From Kribbella sp. ALI-6-A (GTDB lineage Bacteria > Actinomycetota > Actinomycetes > Propionibacteriales > Kribbellaceae), in the NCBI RefSeq assembly GCF_001984195.1, contig NZ_MTQN01000011.1, positions 310,001 to 374,000 on the forward strand: a DNA stretch of 64,000 nucleotides, given 5' to 3'. Every line of letters starts with the position of its first letter. The first letter of the stretch is position 1. Below the pieces are notes generated by a model. It was not told the DNA's origin. It searched no databases and saw only the letters and a list, made by a program, of their open reading frames with translations. The translations under genes were made by a program, and so were the position numbers. This document shows positions 49,736 through 58,933 of the stretch, piece by piece.

Positions 49736-50558
49736 GCGCGCGAGCCGAGTTCCACAAGACGCCTCGGTTGCCGCGGTCCGGGTAGGCCTCGACGACGGCA
49801 GCGTAGAGCTCCTCGGTGGTGTGGGTGCGCTCGACGATGGCGGCGAAGTCCTGCAGGTAGCGGCGGGTCTCGCTGATCCAGCGCGGGCTGTCGTCGCCGT
49901 CGAACGGTTTGTGGCCGGCGACAACTGCTTTCGGGTTCAGGGCTTCCAGGGTGTCGAGCGCGGCCAGCCAGTGCTCGAGGCCGTCGTTGCCGGACTCGGC
50001 GAGATAGGGGTGGATGTTGTCGTAGACCGAATCACCGGCGACGACGAGGCCGATCGACTCGACGTACAGGCCGGTGGTGCTGTCGGTGTCGGTGTGGCCG
50101 AGGTCGAGGGTGGTGAGTTCCTCGCCTTCGAGGACGAGCGTGCCTTCGAGCGGTTCGGCGACGACCGGGTGGTCGGTGAGCTGGCCGGGGAAGCGTGGGA
50201 GCCAGTAGTCGTCGAGCCAGCGCGCGGTGAGCTGGCCACGCATGGCCTCGACTACGGCCGGTGTCGCGACGACCTCGGCGGACGGGAATCGCGCGAGGAT
50301 CTCCGGTACGCCGAAGAAGTGGTCGCCGTGCCCGTGGGTGATGAAGATCGTGGTCAGTTCCTTGCCCTTGGCAGCGATCCAGCCGGCCAGGTCCTGCCCC
50401 TCGGACCGGGTCATCAGGGCGTCGACCAGAACAGCGTCGCGGTCGCCCGTGATCAGCGTCGCGCTCGTCGGCGACCACATCCGGCGGGTCTCCCCCGGCG
50501 GCAAGTCGGATGAGACGACTGGTTTCGACGGTGCGATGTACGTGGTGTAAGTGAGCAT
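49719..50558 (-). CDS. Metallo-beta-lactamase-fold hydrolase
   Basis: 279 residues from ATG 50558 (MLTYTTYIAPS), supported by GAGGA upstream. The metal site is THGHGDH (H75, H77, D79, H80), with a later VAGDSVYDN and AGHKPFDGDD that supply the remaining ligands. The fold covers glyoxalase II, lactonases and beta-lactamases; this type resembles Vmh-like quinol-oxidase-family or lactonase proteins without an exact match. No signal peptide, so cytoplasmic. It is convergent with the LacI gene and upstream of no obvious partner. Confidence 0.87.
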   Translation of the reverse strand: MLTYTTYIAPSKPVVSSDLPPGETRRMWSPTSATLITGDRDAVLVDALMTRSEGQDLAGWIAAKGKELTTIFITHGHGDHFFGVPEILARFPSAEVVATPAVVEAMRGQLTARWLDDYWLPRFPGQLTDHPVVAEPLEGTLVLEGEELTTLDLGHTDTDSTTGLYVESIGLVVAGDSVYDNIHPYLAESGNDGLEHWLAALDTLEALNPKAVVAGHKPFDGDDSPRWISETRRYLQDFAAIVERTHTTEELYAAVVEAYPDRGNRGVLWNSARALKPLA

Positions 50559-50657
50559 GCTCGCGTTCCTCGAGTCGAGCGGCGCGGTTGCCGCACTCAC
50601 CACGGTCCCGCGCTCGGCGGGCGCTCAGAAGGGCGGGACTTCCTAGGTGTCCGGCTC

Positions 50658-51461
50658 CTACGAAGTCGCGAGCAACTCCAACGCGGCCGCGCTCGGGCTG
50701 CCCGGCTCGGCGGTGCCGACCAGGAGCTGCAGTCCAGCAGCGGCCCGGACGTCGAAGGTCTGATACGTGAGCTCGATCCGCCCGGCGCGAGGGTGGAAGA
50801 AGATCTTGTACGCCCGGCTGAACCCCCGCGCGGTCTGGTCGGACCAGATCGTCGCGAAGTCCGGCGACGTGGCGAGCAGCTCGTCGACCAGCGTGCGGAT
50901 CCCCGGGTCGTCCGGGAAGGTCCCGGCGTTCAGTCGTACGGCGTGCACCGCGCGGGTCGCGACGGCGGTCCAGTCGCCGAAGATGTCGCCGGCCTTCGGG
51001 TGCTGGAACATCATCCGCAGCATGTTCGTCATCCCGAACGGCGCGAGCAGCGCCTCGGCGACCCGGTTCGCCGCGAGGATCTCGTACGCCGGGTCGAGCA
51101 CGTACGCCGCGGCCGTCGGGAAGTTGTCGAGCAGCTGGAGCAACGCCGGATGCACGCTGTCGCGCGCCGCCCCCAACGCCGGCGCGGGCGTCAGCCCGGC
51201 GAGCCGGAAGAGGTGGCTGCGGGCATCGGCGTCGAGCCGGAACGCGTGAGCGATGCCGTTCAACACCTGCGGCGAGGGGTTCCGCTCGCGGCCTTGCTCG
51301 AGGCGGGTGTAGTAGTCCGCGCTGACCACCGCCAGCACGGCGACCTCTTCCCGCCGCAACCCGGCGACCCGCCGGTCCCCACCGCCCGGCAACCCCACCG
51401 CCGCGGGATCCACCCGCGCCCGCTGCGCCCGCAGAAACTCCCCGAGCTCGCCGTTGCTCAC
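50658..51461 (-). CDS. XRE-family regulator with MmyB-type ligand domain
   Basis: About 267 residues from GTG 51461 (VSNGELGEFLRAQRARV); a TTG at 51470 would add three residues. The N-terminal HTH (LRREEVAVLAVVSADYYTRLEQG) and the C-terminal MmyB-like ligand-binding PAS-type domain (VHPALLQLLDNFPTAAAYVLDPAYEILAANRVAEALL) give the architecture common in actinomycetes. Members regulate fatty-acid or antibiotic functions and a close dehydrogenase. It follows the acetyltransferase gene by 10 bp on the same strand, so it may be the distal gene of that unit. Confidence 0.9.
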   Translation of the reverse strand: MSNGELGEFLRAQRARVDPAAVGLPGGGDRRVAGLRREEVAVLAVVSADYYTRLEQGRERNPSPQVLNGIAHAFRLDADARSHLFRLAGLTPAPALGAARDSVHPALLQLLDNFPTAAAYVLDPAYEILAANRVAEALLAPFGMTNMLRMMFQHPKAGDIFGDWTAVATRAVHAVRLNAGTFPDDPGIRTLVDELLATSPDFATIWSDQTARGFSRAYKIFFHPRAGRIELTYQTFDVRAAAGLQLLVGTAEPGSPSAAALELLATS

Positions 51462-51471
51462 GACTTCCAAG

Positions 51472-52002
51472 CTACCGGGCCGCGTCGCGCCAAGCGGCTG
51501 CTGTGAGGGAGTAGATCGTCGCGTCGAACTTCACACCGTCCTCCTCGAGCTCCGCGGTGTGGTCGAAGCTCATGCCGAGGCGTCGCATCACGGCGATGCT
51601 GCGCAGATTCGGTGTGTCCGTGACGGCGATGACTCGGGGCAGATCGAGGTCGAGGAAGGCGTGAGTGAGCCAGGAGGCCGCCGCCTCGGTGGCGTATCCG
51701 TGGCCCCAGTGTTCGCGGGCCAGGCGCCAGCCGAGCTGGAGTTCGTCGGGATACCACTGTTCCCGGCTCAGACCGCAGGCTCCGACGAAGGCGCCGTCGG
51801 ACCGGCGTTCGATCGCCAGGAACCCGAAGCCGTGGGCGGCGTACTGGGCGTTGACCTGCTCGGCGATCAGGTCGGAGGCGGCGCGGGTGAGCGGTTCGCC
51901 ACCGAGAAAGCGCATCACCTCGGGGTCGCTGTTCAGCGCGGCCCAAGGGTCCAGATCGGACGCCTGGAAAGGTCTGAGCAGCAGGCGTTCGGTCGTTCGC
52001 AT
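51472..52002 (-). CDS. GNAT-family N-acetyltransferase (RimJ/RimL type)
   Basis: 176 residues from ATG 52002. The RimJ/RimL pattern is clear: TERLLLRPFQASDLDPWAAL at the start, the acetyl-CoA loop LAREHWGHGYATEAAASWL (R/Q-x-x-G-x-G/A form), and NLRSIAVMRRLGMSFDHTAELEEDGVKFDATIYSL at the end. Target (a ribosomal protein, small molecule or another amine) unknown. It is two bases from the methyltransferase stop, so the two are co-transcribed. Confidence 0.9.
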   Translation of the reverse strand: MRTTERLLLRPFQASDLDPWAALNSDPEVMRFLGGEPLTRAASDLIAEQVNAQYAAHGFGFLAIERRSDGAFVGACGLSREQWYPDELQLGWRLAREHWGHGYATEAAASWLTHAFLDLDLPRVIAVTDTPNLRSIAVMRRLGMSFDHTAELEEDGVKFDATIYSLTAAAWRDAAR

Positions 52003-52004
52003 GG

Positions 52005-52820
52005 TCAGGGCCGGGTCGCGTAGAACGCCACGGCGGCCGAGGACGCCACGTTGAGGGAGTCGACGCCGCCGGACATCGGGATGCGCACGATCAGGTCGGA
52101 CTCCGCGAGCACGTGCGGTTTGAGGCCGTGGCCTTCGGTGCCGAAGATCAGGGCGAGTTTCTCGTCGCGGCGGGCGGTGAGGGCGTCGAGGGTGATGGAG
52201 TCGTCGGTGAGGGCGAAGGCGGCGGTGACGAAGCCGTGCTGCTTCAGCTTGGCGAGATCGCCGGGCCACGACGTCAGGCGCGTCCACGGGACCTGGAAGA
52301 CGGTGCCCATGGAGACCTTGACCGAGCGGCGGTAGAGCGGGTCGGCGCAGGTCGGCGTGACAAGGACCGCGTCGACGCCCATCGCGGCGGCGGCGCGGAA
52401 GCCGGCGCCGACGTTGGTGTGGTCGACGATGTCGTCGAAGATCGCGATCCGGCCGTGCTGGACGCCGGTCAGAAGGGTGTCGAGGTCAGCGGGCGGCCGG
52501 CGCTTGTACGACGCGAGGGCGCCGCGGTGCACGTGGAAGCCGGTGACACGCTCGGCGAGTTCCTCGGAGACGAGGTAAACGGGTGCCTCCGGCCACTTCT
52601 CCACCACGTCGGCGAGGGTTTCCAGCCAGCGCGGGGCGAGCAGGAAGGAGCGCGGCGCGTAGCCGGCGTCGGCGGCCCGGCGGATCACCTTGTCGCCTTC
52701 GGCGATGAACAGGCCGTGCTCCTCCTCGAGCAGCCGGCGCAGGTTCACCTCCCGCAGCTGCACGTAGTCCGCGAGCCGCGGGTCGTCGGCGTCGGTGATG
52801 TCGACGATCACCCGCACCAC
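52005..52820 (-). CDS. SpoU/TrmH-type RNA 2'-O-ribose methyltransferase
   Basis: About 271 residues from GTG 52820, supported by GGAGGGA seven bases upstream. An N-terminal L30e-like substrate-binding domain (1-115) is followed by the SPOUT domain. Motifs are HTNVGAGFRAAAAMGVDAVLV (motif 1), LALIFGTEGHGL (motif 2) and IPMSGGVDSLNVASSAAVAFY (motif 3), which makes the trefoil knot. It methylates a ribose in rRNA or tRNA with S-adenosylmethionine. It is 46 bp from the siroheme synthase stop and on the same strand. Confidence 0.9.
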   Translation of the reverse strand: MVRVIVDITDADDPRLADYVQLREVNLRRLLEEEHGLFIAEGDKVIRRAADAGYAPRSFLLAPRWLETLADVVEKWPEAPVYLVSEELAERVTGFHVHRGALASYKRRPPADLDTLLTGVQHGRIAIFDDIVDHTNVGAGFRAAAAMGVDAVLVTPTCADPLYRRSVKVSMGTVFQVPWTRLTSWPGDLAKLKQHGFVTAAFALTDDSITLDALTARRDEKLALIFGTEGHGLKPHVLAESDLIVRIPMSGGVDSLNVASSAAVAFYATRP

Positions 52821-52866
52821 CCAGATCCCTCCCACGCGGCCGGTACGCCGGGACGGCCGATGCGGC

Positions 52867-54087
52867 TCACCGGCGTACCTGCGCTGCGACGTCGACGACG
52901 TCACCGATGACAACGATCGCGGGCGCGCCCAACCCGGCCGACTGGGCGGTCTCGGCGATCGTGGCCAGGTCGGCCGTGACCATCCGCTGACCCGGCAGGG
53001 TGCCGTCGGCAATCACCGCGGCGGGCGTCGCCGCCGGACGGCCGTGTTCCATCAGCGTGGCGGTGATCTTCGGCAGGTTCTCGACAGCCATCAGCAGAAC
53101 CAGCGTGCCGGTCAGCTGCGCCAACGCCGCCCAGTTGATCAGCGAGTCCGGGTGGTCCGGCGGGATGTGGCCCGAGACGACGGTGAACTCGTGGGTCACG
53201 CCGCGATGGGTCACCGGGATACCGGACACGGCGGGCACCGAGATCGAGCTGGTGATGCCAGGAACCACGGTCCAGGTGACCCCGGCCTCGGCGCAGGCGA
53301 TGGCCTCCTCGAAGCCGCGGCCGAACACGTACGGATCGCCGCCCTTCAGCCGTACGACGAGCTTGCCGGCCAGAGCCCGGTCGACGAGGATCCGGTTGAT
53401 CTCCTCCTGCTGCGCCGAGCGGCCGCGCGGCAGCTTGGCGGCGTCGATCAGCTCGACCTCAGGGTGCAACTCGTCGAGCAGCTGCTGCGGCGCGAGGCGA
53501 TCGGCAACAACGACGTCGGCCTCGGCGAGCAGACGGCGGCCGCGAACGGTGATCAGGTCGGGATCGCCCGGTCCCCCGCCGACGAGGTAGACGCCGGGTT
53601 GCTTGTCGAGCGAGTCCCGCGCGCCGAGCGCGCCGGTGCGCAGCTCCTCCAGGATCGCGTCCCGTACGGCGGCCGACCGGCGATGGTCACCGGCCCCGAG
53701 CACGCCGATGGTGACGTGATCGTGCTGCCCGGACGCGGGCGTCCAGGCGGTGGCGCGGGACCGGTCGTCGGAGCGGACGCAGAAGATCCGCCGCTCCTCG
53801 GCCTCGGCCGAGACCTGGTCGTTGACCTCGGCGTCGTCGGTCGCGACCACGACGTACCAGGCGCCCTCCAGGTCACCGGGCGTGTAGCCGCGCTCGACCC
53901 AGCGCAGGTCGGGGTTGGTCAGCAGACCCTCGATCGTCGGGGTGATCGCGGGCGAGATCACGTCGATCTGGGCGCCGGTCTCGAGCAGGCGCGGCAGCCG
54001 CCGCTGAGCGACACCGCCGCCACCGACGACCACGACCCGGCGCCCGGTCAGCACCAGGCCCGACAAGTACGGCGAAGGCTCGGTCAC
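52867..54087 (-). CDS. cysG: Siroheme synthase (precorrin-2 dehydrogenase/uroporphyrinogen-III C-methyltransferase)
   Basis: 406 residues. The N-terminal domain (1-150) has the NAD-binding loop VVGGGGVAQRR of precorrin-2 dehydrogenase/ferrochelatase. The C-terminal domain is a uroporphyrinogen-III methyltransferase: VYLVGGGPGDPDLITVRG, VADRL, KGGDPYVFGRGFEE and VVPGITSSI. It makes siroheme or precorrin-2 for sulfite/nitrite reductases and cobalamin. It overlaps cobT by 4 bp (GTGA-type), which ties siroheme and cobalamin synthesis. Confidence 0.95.
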   Translation of the reverse strand: MTEPSPYLSGLVLTGRRVVVVGGGGVAQRRLPRLLETGAQIDVISPAITPTIEGLLTNPDLRWVERGYTPGDLEGAWYVVVATDDAEVNDQVSAEAEERRIFCVRSDDRSRATAWTPASGQHDHVTIGVLGAGDHRRSAAVRDAILEELRTGALGARDSLDKQPGVYLVGGGPGDPDLITVRGRRLLAEADVVVADRLAPQQLLDELHPEVELIDAAKLPRGRSAQQEEINRILVDRALAGKLVVRLKGGDPYVFGRGFEEAIACAEAGVTWTVVPGITSSISVPAVSGIPVTHRGVTHEFTVVSGHIPPDHPDSLINWAALAQLTGTLVLLMAVENLPKITATLMEHGRPAATPAAVIADGTLPGQRMVTADLATIAETAQSAGLGAPAIVVIGDVVDVAAQVRR

Positions 54088-55142
54088 GCGTCCTCCCCAG
54101 CAGTGATCCCGGCCGACTCGAAAGTCGCCATCTCCGACAGGGCCCGGACGGCGCAGGTGAGAATCGGATACGCCAGTACGGCGCCGGTGCCTTCGCCCAG
54201 GCGCAGATCCAGGTCGACCAGCGGCTGGAGGCCGAGGGTCTTCAGCGCGACGGCGTGGCCGGGCTCGGCGGAGCGGTGCCCCGCGACGCAGTAGTCGATG
54301 GTCGACGGGTGCAGCGCCTGGGCGACCAGCGCCGCGGCGCCGGCGATGACGCCGTCCAGGATGACCGGGACCTTGTTGGCGGCCGCGCCGAGGATGTAGC
54401 CGGTGAGGGCCGCGTGCTCGAGGCCGCCGTACGCCGCGAGGGCGCTCAGCGGTTCGGTGGCGGGGACCTCGTGCAGGGCGAGGGCGGCCTCGACCACGGC
54501 CGTCTTGTGCGCCAGGGTGGCGTCGTCGATGCCGGTACCGCGGCCGGTGACCTGGCCGGCCGTCGTACCGGTGAAGGTGGCGATCAGGGCGGCCGAGGCG
54601 GTGGTGTTCGCGATGCCCATGTCGCCGGTGAGCAGGCAGCGGTAACCGTCGGCGACGAGCTGGTCGGCGAGCTCGAAGCCGACCGAGACGGCGGCCAGCA
54701 CCTCCTCGGCGGTCAGTGCGGCACCGACCGACAGGTCGCGGGTGCCGGGGCGGACCTTGGCGTGCACGATGTCCAGGTCGTCCACGTCGGTCGCGACGCC
54801 GACGTCCACCACGCGGACATCGACCCGGTTGTTGGCGGCGAACGCGTTCACGGCGGCGCCGCCGGCGGCGAAGTTCGCGAGCATCGCGGCGGTCACCTCC
54901 TGCGGCCAGGGGGAAACCCCCTGAGCGTGCACTCCGTGGTCGGCCGCGAACACCGTCACCACGGCCGGAGCCGGAACCGCCGGTGCCCCGGTGCGCGCCC
55001 CTGCCATGCCCGCCACGCGCACGGACAGCTCCTCCAGTACGCCGAGTGAACCGGCCGGTTTGGTGAGCAGCTGCTGACGCTGCGTGGCGGCCGCCATCGC
55101 CGTCTCGTCGGCCGGGCCGATCCGGGCCAGGTACTCCTCCAC
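54084..55142 (-). CDS. cobT: Nicotinate-nucleotide-dimethylbenzimidazole phosphoribosyltransferase CobT
   Basis: 352 residues from GTG 55142 (VEEYLARIGPADETAMAAAT), with GGAGGAG upstream. Hallmarks include KPAGSLG at the start, VFAADHGVHAQGVSPWP, LTGDMGIANTTASAAL and the catalytic glutamate in LRLGEGTGAVLAYPIL. It transfers ribose phosphate to 5,6-dimethylbenzimidazole to make alpha-ribazole phosphate for cobalamin. It leads a minus-strand group with cysG, trmH-like and GNAT. A long upstream reading to 55466 was rejected. Confidence 0.95.
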   Translation of the reverse strand: MEEYLARIGPADETAMAAATQRQQLLTKPAGSLGVLEELSVRVAGMAGARTGAPAVPAPAVVTVFAADHGVHAQGVSPWPQEVTAAMLANFAAGGAAVNAFAANNRVDVRVVDVGVATDVDDLDIVHAKVRPGTRDLSVGAALTAEEVLAAVSVGFELADQLVADGYRCLLTGDMGIANTTASAALIATFTGTTAGQVTGRGTGIDDATLAHKTAVVEAALALHEVPATEPLSALAAYGGLEHAALTGYILGAAANKVPVILDGVIAGAAALVAQALHPSTIDYCVAGHRSAEPGHAVALKTLGLQPLVDLDLRLGEGTGAVLAYPILTCAVRALSEMATFESAGITAGEDA

Positions 55143-55290
55143 CGCAGCTCCTCCAGTTCGTCGTCCGGCCGTCTGGACACGGCCAGCCCTGATCTTCGCA
55201 TCTCCGCCCCCGTGCCCCGCCCGGAGTGCGCGACAGATGGACAGTAATGTCGGAATCACCACATGTCGCGAGATCCCGGGAGGATCACAG

Positions 55291-55821
55291 ATGTCGCTCG
55301 AACGGCCGGTCGCGCAGGACCCGTACGAGAAGCTGCCCGCGGTGGGCTCCTTCACTGTCACCAGTACCGACTTCACCGACGGCGAGCCGCTCGCCGACGC
55401 GCAGGTCTTTGCCGGTGGCAACACGTCGCCGCAGCTCAGCTGGTCCGGGTTCCCGGAGGAGACCAAGGGTTTCGTGGTGACCTGCTACGACCCCGACGCG
55501 CCGACCCCGTCCGGGTTCTGGCACTGGGTGCTGGTCAACCTGCCCGCCGACGTCACCGAGCTGCCCGCTGATGCCGGCGCGACGGAGCGGCTGTCGAACG
55601 GCGCGTTCCACGTCCGCAACGACTACGGCACGAAGAACTACGGCGGCGCGGCCCCGCCGGCCGGCGACCCGGCGCACCGCTACTACTTCGTCGTGCACGC
55701 GCTCGACGTCGAGAAGCTGGACGTCGACGAGGAGGCCAGCGCCGCGGTGGTCAGCTTCAACCTGGCCTTCCACACCCTGGCCCGCGCGATCGCCACACCG
55801 GTGTTCCAGACGGCCGAGTGA
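55291..55821 (+). CDS. YbhB/YbcL family (PEBP) protein
   Basis: 176 residues from ATG 55291, preceded by GGGAGGA. A phosphatidylethanolamine-binding protein fold is shown by FTVTSTDFTDGEPLADAQVFAGGNTSPQLSW, VTCYDPDAPTPSGFWHWVLVNLP (the family signature) and the conserved NDYGTKNYGGAAPPAGDPAHRYYF. Bacterial members are of uncertain function and bind anionic or phospholipid ligands; the Raf-kinase-inhibitor name comes from eukaryotes. It is divergent from cobT and ends at a strong terminator shared with the sugar importer. Confidence 0.92.
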   Translation: MSLERPVAQDPYEKLPAVGSFTVTSTDFTDGEPLADAQVFAGGNTSPQLSWSGFPEETKGFVVTCYDPDAPTPSGFWHWVLVNLPADVTELPADAGATERLSNGAFHVRNDYGTKNYGGAAPPAGDPAHRYYFVVHALDVEKLDVDEEASAAVVSFNLAFHTLARAIATPVFQTAE

Positions 55822-55824
55822 CAC

Positions 55825-55860
55825 CCTGTACGGCGGGGAGCCAACTCCCCGCCGTACAGG
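55825..55860. terminator. Bidirectional terminator between PEBP and sugar permease genes
   Basis: CCTGTACGGCGGGGAG (55825-55840) and CTCCCCGCCGTACAGG (55845-55860) form a perfect 16-bp stem with a CCAA loop, just outside both convergent stops. Confidence 0.85.
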
Positions 55861-55863
55861 TGT

Positions 55864-56748
55864 TCAGTCCTTGATGCCCGACTGGGTGACGCCCTGGATC
55901 AGGTAGCGCTGCAGGAACGCGAAGATCAGCACCAGCGGCAGGATCGACACCGCCACCGCCATGAACAGCTCGTGGATGTTGATCGTCTGCGCGGTGACGA
56001 AGGTGGACAGCGCGACCTGGATGGTCCACGACGACGAGTCCTGCCCGATCACCAGCGGCCACAGGAACGAGTTCCAGTTGCCGATGAAGGTGATCGCCGC
56101 GATCGCCGCGAAGAACGGCAGCGAGTTCGGTACGACGATCCGCCAGAACGTGCCGAAGTGTCCGGCACCGTCGACCCGCGCGGCCTCCTCGAGCTCGCGC
56201 GGGAAGCTCAGGAAGTACTGCCGGAACAGGAACGCGGCGAACCCGCTGAACAGCGTCGGGATGATCAGTCCGCGCAGCGAGCTCACCCAGCCCAGCGACG
56301 AGACCACGATGAACGTCGGGATGAAGGTCACCGCGCCGGGGATCATCAGCGTCGCCACGACGGCGTAGAAGACCTTGTCGGCGTGCCGGTACGGGATCCG
56401 GGCCAGGCCGTAGCCGGCCATCGATGCCAGCAGCAACTGCCCGCCGGTGCCGAGCACCCCGACCACGGCCGAGTTCCACAGCGCCCGGGCGATCGGCACG
56501 CTCTCGTCGTTGAACAGCTCGCTGACGTTGCCCCATTGCAGATCCTTGGGGAACAAAGTCCAGTCCGGCGCCGTGATGTCGGCCTCGGTCGCCAGCGCGT
56601 TGCGCAGCACCAGGTAGAACGGCAGCAGGAACAGGACCACCGCGATCGCCAGCGCGACCCAGCGCAGGCCCTGGGTGATCCGGCCGAGCCCGGTGCGGGA
56701 GTAGCCGATCGGCTGCGGCGTCCCGGTGGTGCGCTCCGCCGTGGCCAT
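55864..56748 (-). CDS. Carbohydrate ABC transporter permease (MalG-like)
   Basis: 294 residues from ATG 56748. Six membrane segments and the EAA motif EEAARVDGAGHFGTFWRIVVPNSLP place it in the MalG group of sugar importers. It is the second of the two permeases, with the TGATG overlap to the first. Substrate not predicted. No ATPase gene is in the cluster. Confidence 0.92.
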   Translation of the reverse strand: MATAERTTGTPQPIGYSRTGLGRITQGLRWVALAIAVVLFLLPFYLVLRNALATEADITAPDWTLFPKDLQWGNVSELFNDESVPIARALWNSAVVGVLGTGGQLLLASMAGYGLARIPYRHADKVFYAVVATLMIPGAVTFIPTFIVVSSLGWVSSLRGLIIPTLFSGFAAFLFRQYFLSFPRELEEAARVDGAGHFGTFWRIVVPNSLPFFAAIAAITFIGNWNSFLWPLVIGQDSSSWTIQVALSTFVTAQTINIHELFMAVAVSILPLVLIFAFLQRYLIQGVTQSGIKD

Positions 56749-57656
56749 CAGTCGCCCGCCTTCCCGAATCCGAAGATCTTGTTCTGCAGCAAGGTGACCA
56801 GCATGATGATCGCCGCCAGGATCAGCGCGCCCGCGCTGCCGCGCCCGAGGTCCTGAATCGTGCCGAGCGAGATCCCGTACAGGTAGACCAGCGGCGGCCG
56901 GGCGAAGTTGACGTTGCCGAGCAGGTTGTAGAACTCGTCGAAGGCCTGGTACGCCGCGATCAGGTTCAGGATCAGCACCGCGACCGCCGTCGCCCGCAGC
57001 TGCGGCCAGGTGATGTGGCGGAACACCTGCCAGCCCGGTTTCGCGCCGTCCACGTACGCCGCCTCGTACAGCGCGGGCGAGATCCGTTGCAATCCGGCGA
57101 TGAACAGGATCATGTAGAAGCCGAGCTGCAGCCACAGCCGGACGGTGATGATCGGGATCCAGTACCAGGGCGGGTCGACGGTCGACAGCCAGGCGATCTG
57201 CTCGATGCCGAACCAGCCGAGCACGGTGTTGGCCAGGCCGAACCGGACGCCGTTGAAGATCGACAGCTTCCAGATCAGCGATGCCACGACGTACGAGCAC
57301 GCGGTGGGCAGGAAGAACACCGACCGGAAGAACGCCCGGGCCACCTTCACCTGGTTGACCAGCAGGGCCAGGGCCAGCGACAGGACGAAGGTGAGCGGCA
57401 CGATGAACAGCGCGAACACCGAGAACGTGCCGAGGCTGGACAGGAAGTTGTCGTCGGTCAGCATGTCGACGTAGTTCTGCACGCCGACGAACTTCGTCGG
57501 CGTGACGGTGTTCTGGGCCTCGAAGAAGCTCAGCACCAGACTCCACAGGATCGGCAGGTAGCTGAAGATCAGCAGGCCGATCACGAACGGCCCGACGAAC
57601 AGCCAGAACGACCAGGTGGTGCCGGCGATGCCCGTCGAGGTGGTGCGCCGGCTCAT
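56748..57656 (-). CDS. Carbohydrate ABC transporter permease (MalF-like)
   Basis: 302 residues with about six membrane segments. It has the EAA-loop pattern ALYEAAYVDGAKPGWQVFRHITWPQLRA. It pairs with the MalG-like protein to form the import channel. Its gene overlaps the binding-protein gene by four bases on the upstream side and the next permease by one base (TGATG). The whole set is one transcription unit on the minus strand. Confidence 0.92.
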   Translation of the reverse strand: MSRRTTSTGIAGTTWSFWLFVGPFVIGLLIFSYLPILWSLVLSFFEAQNTVTPTKFVGVQNYVDMLTDDNFLSSLGTFSVFALFIVPLTFVLSLALALLVNQVKVARAFFRSVFFLPTACSYVVASLIWKLSIFNGVRFGLANTVLGWFGIEQIAWLSTVDPPWYWIPIITVRLWLQLGFYMILFIAGLQRISPALYEAAYVDGAKPGWQVFRHITWPQLRATAVAVLILNLIAAYQAFDEFYNLLGNVNFARPPLVYLYGISLGTIQDLGRGSAGALILAAIIMLVTLLQNKIFGFGKAGD

Positions 57657-58933
57657 CCGAACAGCCGGGACAGTTCCGTGCCGACGGTCTTCTCGGCCTT
57701 GCTGATCTCGGCGGCCGGATCGGCGCCCTTGCGGATGATGTTGGTCAGCATGTCACCGAAGGCGGTGCCCATCTTCGGCGTCCAGGCCGGGTTGTCGGTC
57801 CGGCCGTACTGCTCGTTGAGCTTCACCGTCTCGGCCGCGGCACCGGCCTGCAGCTTGGCGGCCTTCGCGGCCAGGCTCTTGCGCGGCGGGATGTGGAAGC
57901 CGTAGTTCAGGCACCAGTCCTCCTGGAACTCCGCCTGGTCGATCCACAGCCACTTGACGAACTTCTTCGCCGCATCGACATTCGCGCTCTTGGCGGACAC
58001 GAACTGCGTCCAGCCGCCGGAGTAGACCGCCGGTGTGCCCTGCGCGTCCAGCGCCGGGAAGGCGAACACGCCGAGGTCGTCGCCGAACGCCTTCTGCATC
58101 GCCGGCAACGCCCACATCCCGATCCACTGCATCGCCACCAGGCCCTGCAGGAACGCGCCGGGGTCGGTCCAGTCGGTCGGGGCGCCGAGCAACGTCGCCT
58201 TGCTGGTGTACAGCTCGCGCAGCTTGCCGAAGGCCCGTGCCGCGCGTTCGCCGGTGAAGCCGGGCTGGTTGTCCTTGGTCAGGTACGCGCCGCCGGACGA
58301 CCACAGCGCCGGACCGCCGAGCGCCACGCCGCCGTCGTTGCCGACGAAGATGCCTTTCACCTTGTCGGTGGTGAGTTCCTTGGACGCCGCGATCAGGTCG
58401 TCGATGGTCTGCGGCGGCTGGATTCCCGCCTTGTCGAACAGGCTCTTGCGGTAGTAGATCACCTGCGGATCGACGATCATCCGGATCCCGTAGACCTTGC
58501 CGTCGACGGTGTTGGTGGACAGATCCTCGGCGCTGAAGTCTTCCTTCACGCCCTCCAGCAGGTCGTCCAGCGCGACCACCTGGTTGCTCTTCACCATCGC
58601 GATGTTCAGCTGGCTCTCGAAGACGTCAGGACCCTTGCTGGACAGCAGTCCCGACGACAGCTTGGCGCCGTAGTCGCCCGGCGTCCACTGCACGCTGACG
58701 GTCGCGTCGCCGTACGCCTTGGCGTACTTGAGCGCGGCCTCACGGGTGCCGGCTTCGCCGTACTGGTGGTACCACTGCGCGAGGGCGGGTTTGCCGCCAC
58801 CTCCCCCGCTGTCCGCGGGGCGTCCGGTGTTGCCGCCGCAGGCGGCGGTGAACGCGGCGAGGGCGGCCAGGCCGCCGGTTCGTTTGAGCAGATCGCGCCG
58901 GGACAGACCGGCATTCGGGCGACGAGCAGCCAT
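57653..58933 (-). CDS. Sugar-binding lipoprotein of an ABC importer
   Basis: About 426 residues. A twin-arginine motif (SRRDLLKR) and the lipobox TAAC (C32) in the first 32 residues show export and membrane anchoring. The mature part is an extracellular solute-binding protein family 1 (PDVFESQLNIAMVKSNQVVALDDLL, KSLFDKAGIQPPQTIDDLIAASKEL). ATG 58933 is preferred over GTG 58936 because GGAGG lies seven bases upstream. It captures an unknown sugar for the two permeases. As in many actinomycetes the ATPase must be shared (MsiK-type) and encoded elsewhere. Confidence 0.92.
   Translation of the reverse strand: MAARRPNAGLSRRDLLKRTGGLAALAAFTAACGGNTGRPADSGGGGGKPALAQWYHQYGEAGTREAALKYAKAYGDATVSVQWTPGDYGAKLSSGLLSSKGPDVFESQLNIAMVKSNQVVALDDLLEGVKEDFSAEDLSTNTVDGKVYGIRMIVDPQVIYYRKSLFDKAGIQPPQTIDDLIAASKELTTDKVKGIFVGNDGGVALGGPALWSSGGAYLTKDNQPGFTGERAARAFGKLRELYTSKATLLGAPTDWTDPGAFLQGLVAMQWIGMWALPAMQKAFGDDLGVFAFPALDAQGTPAVYSGGWTQFVSAKSANVDAAKKFVKWLWIDQAEFQEDWCLNYGFHIPPRKSLAAKAAKLQAGAAAETVKLNEQYGRTDNPAWTPKMGTAFGDMLTNIIRKGADPAAEISKAEKTVGTELSRLFG

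Noticed and set aside
55143..55290. Cobalamin riboswitch in front of cobT
   Set aside because: The 148-bp gap lacks a recognisable B12-box sequence or the multi-stem fold expected.
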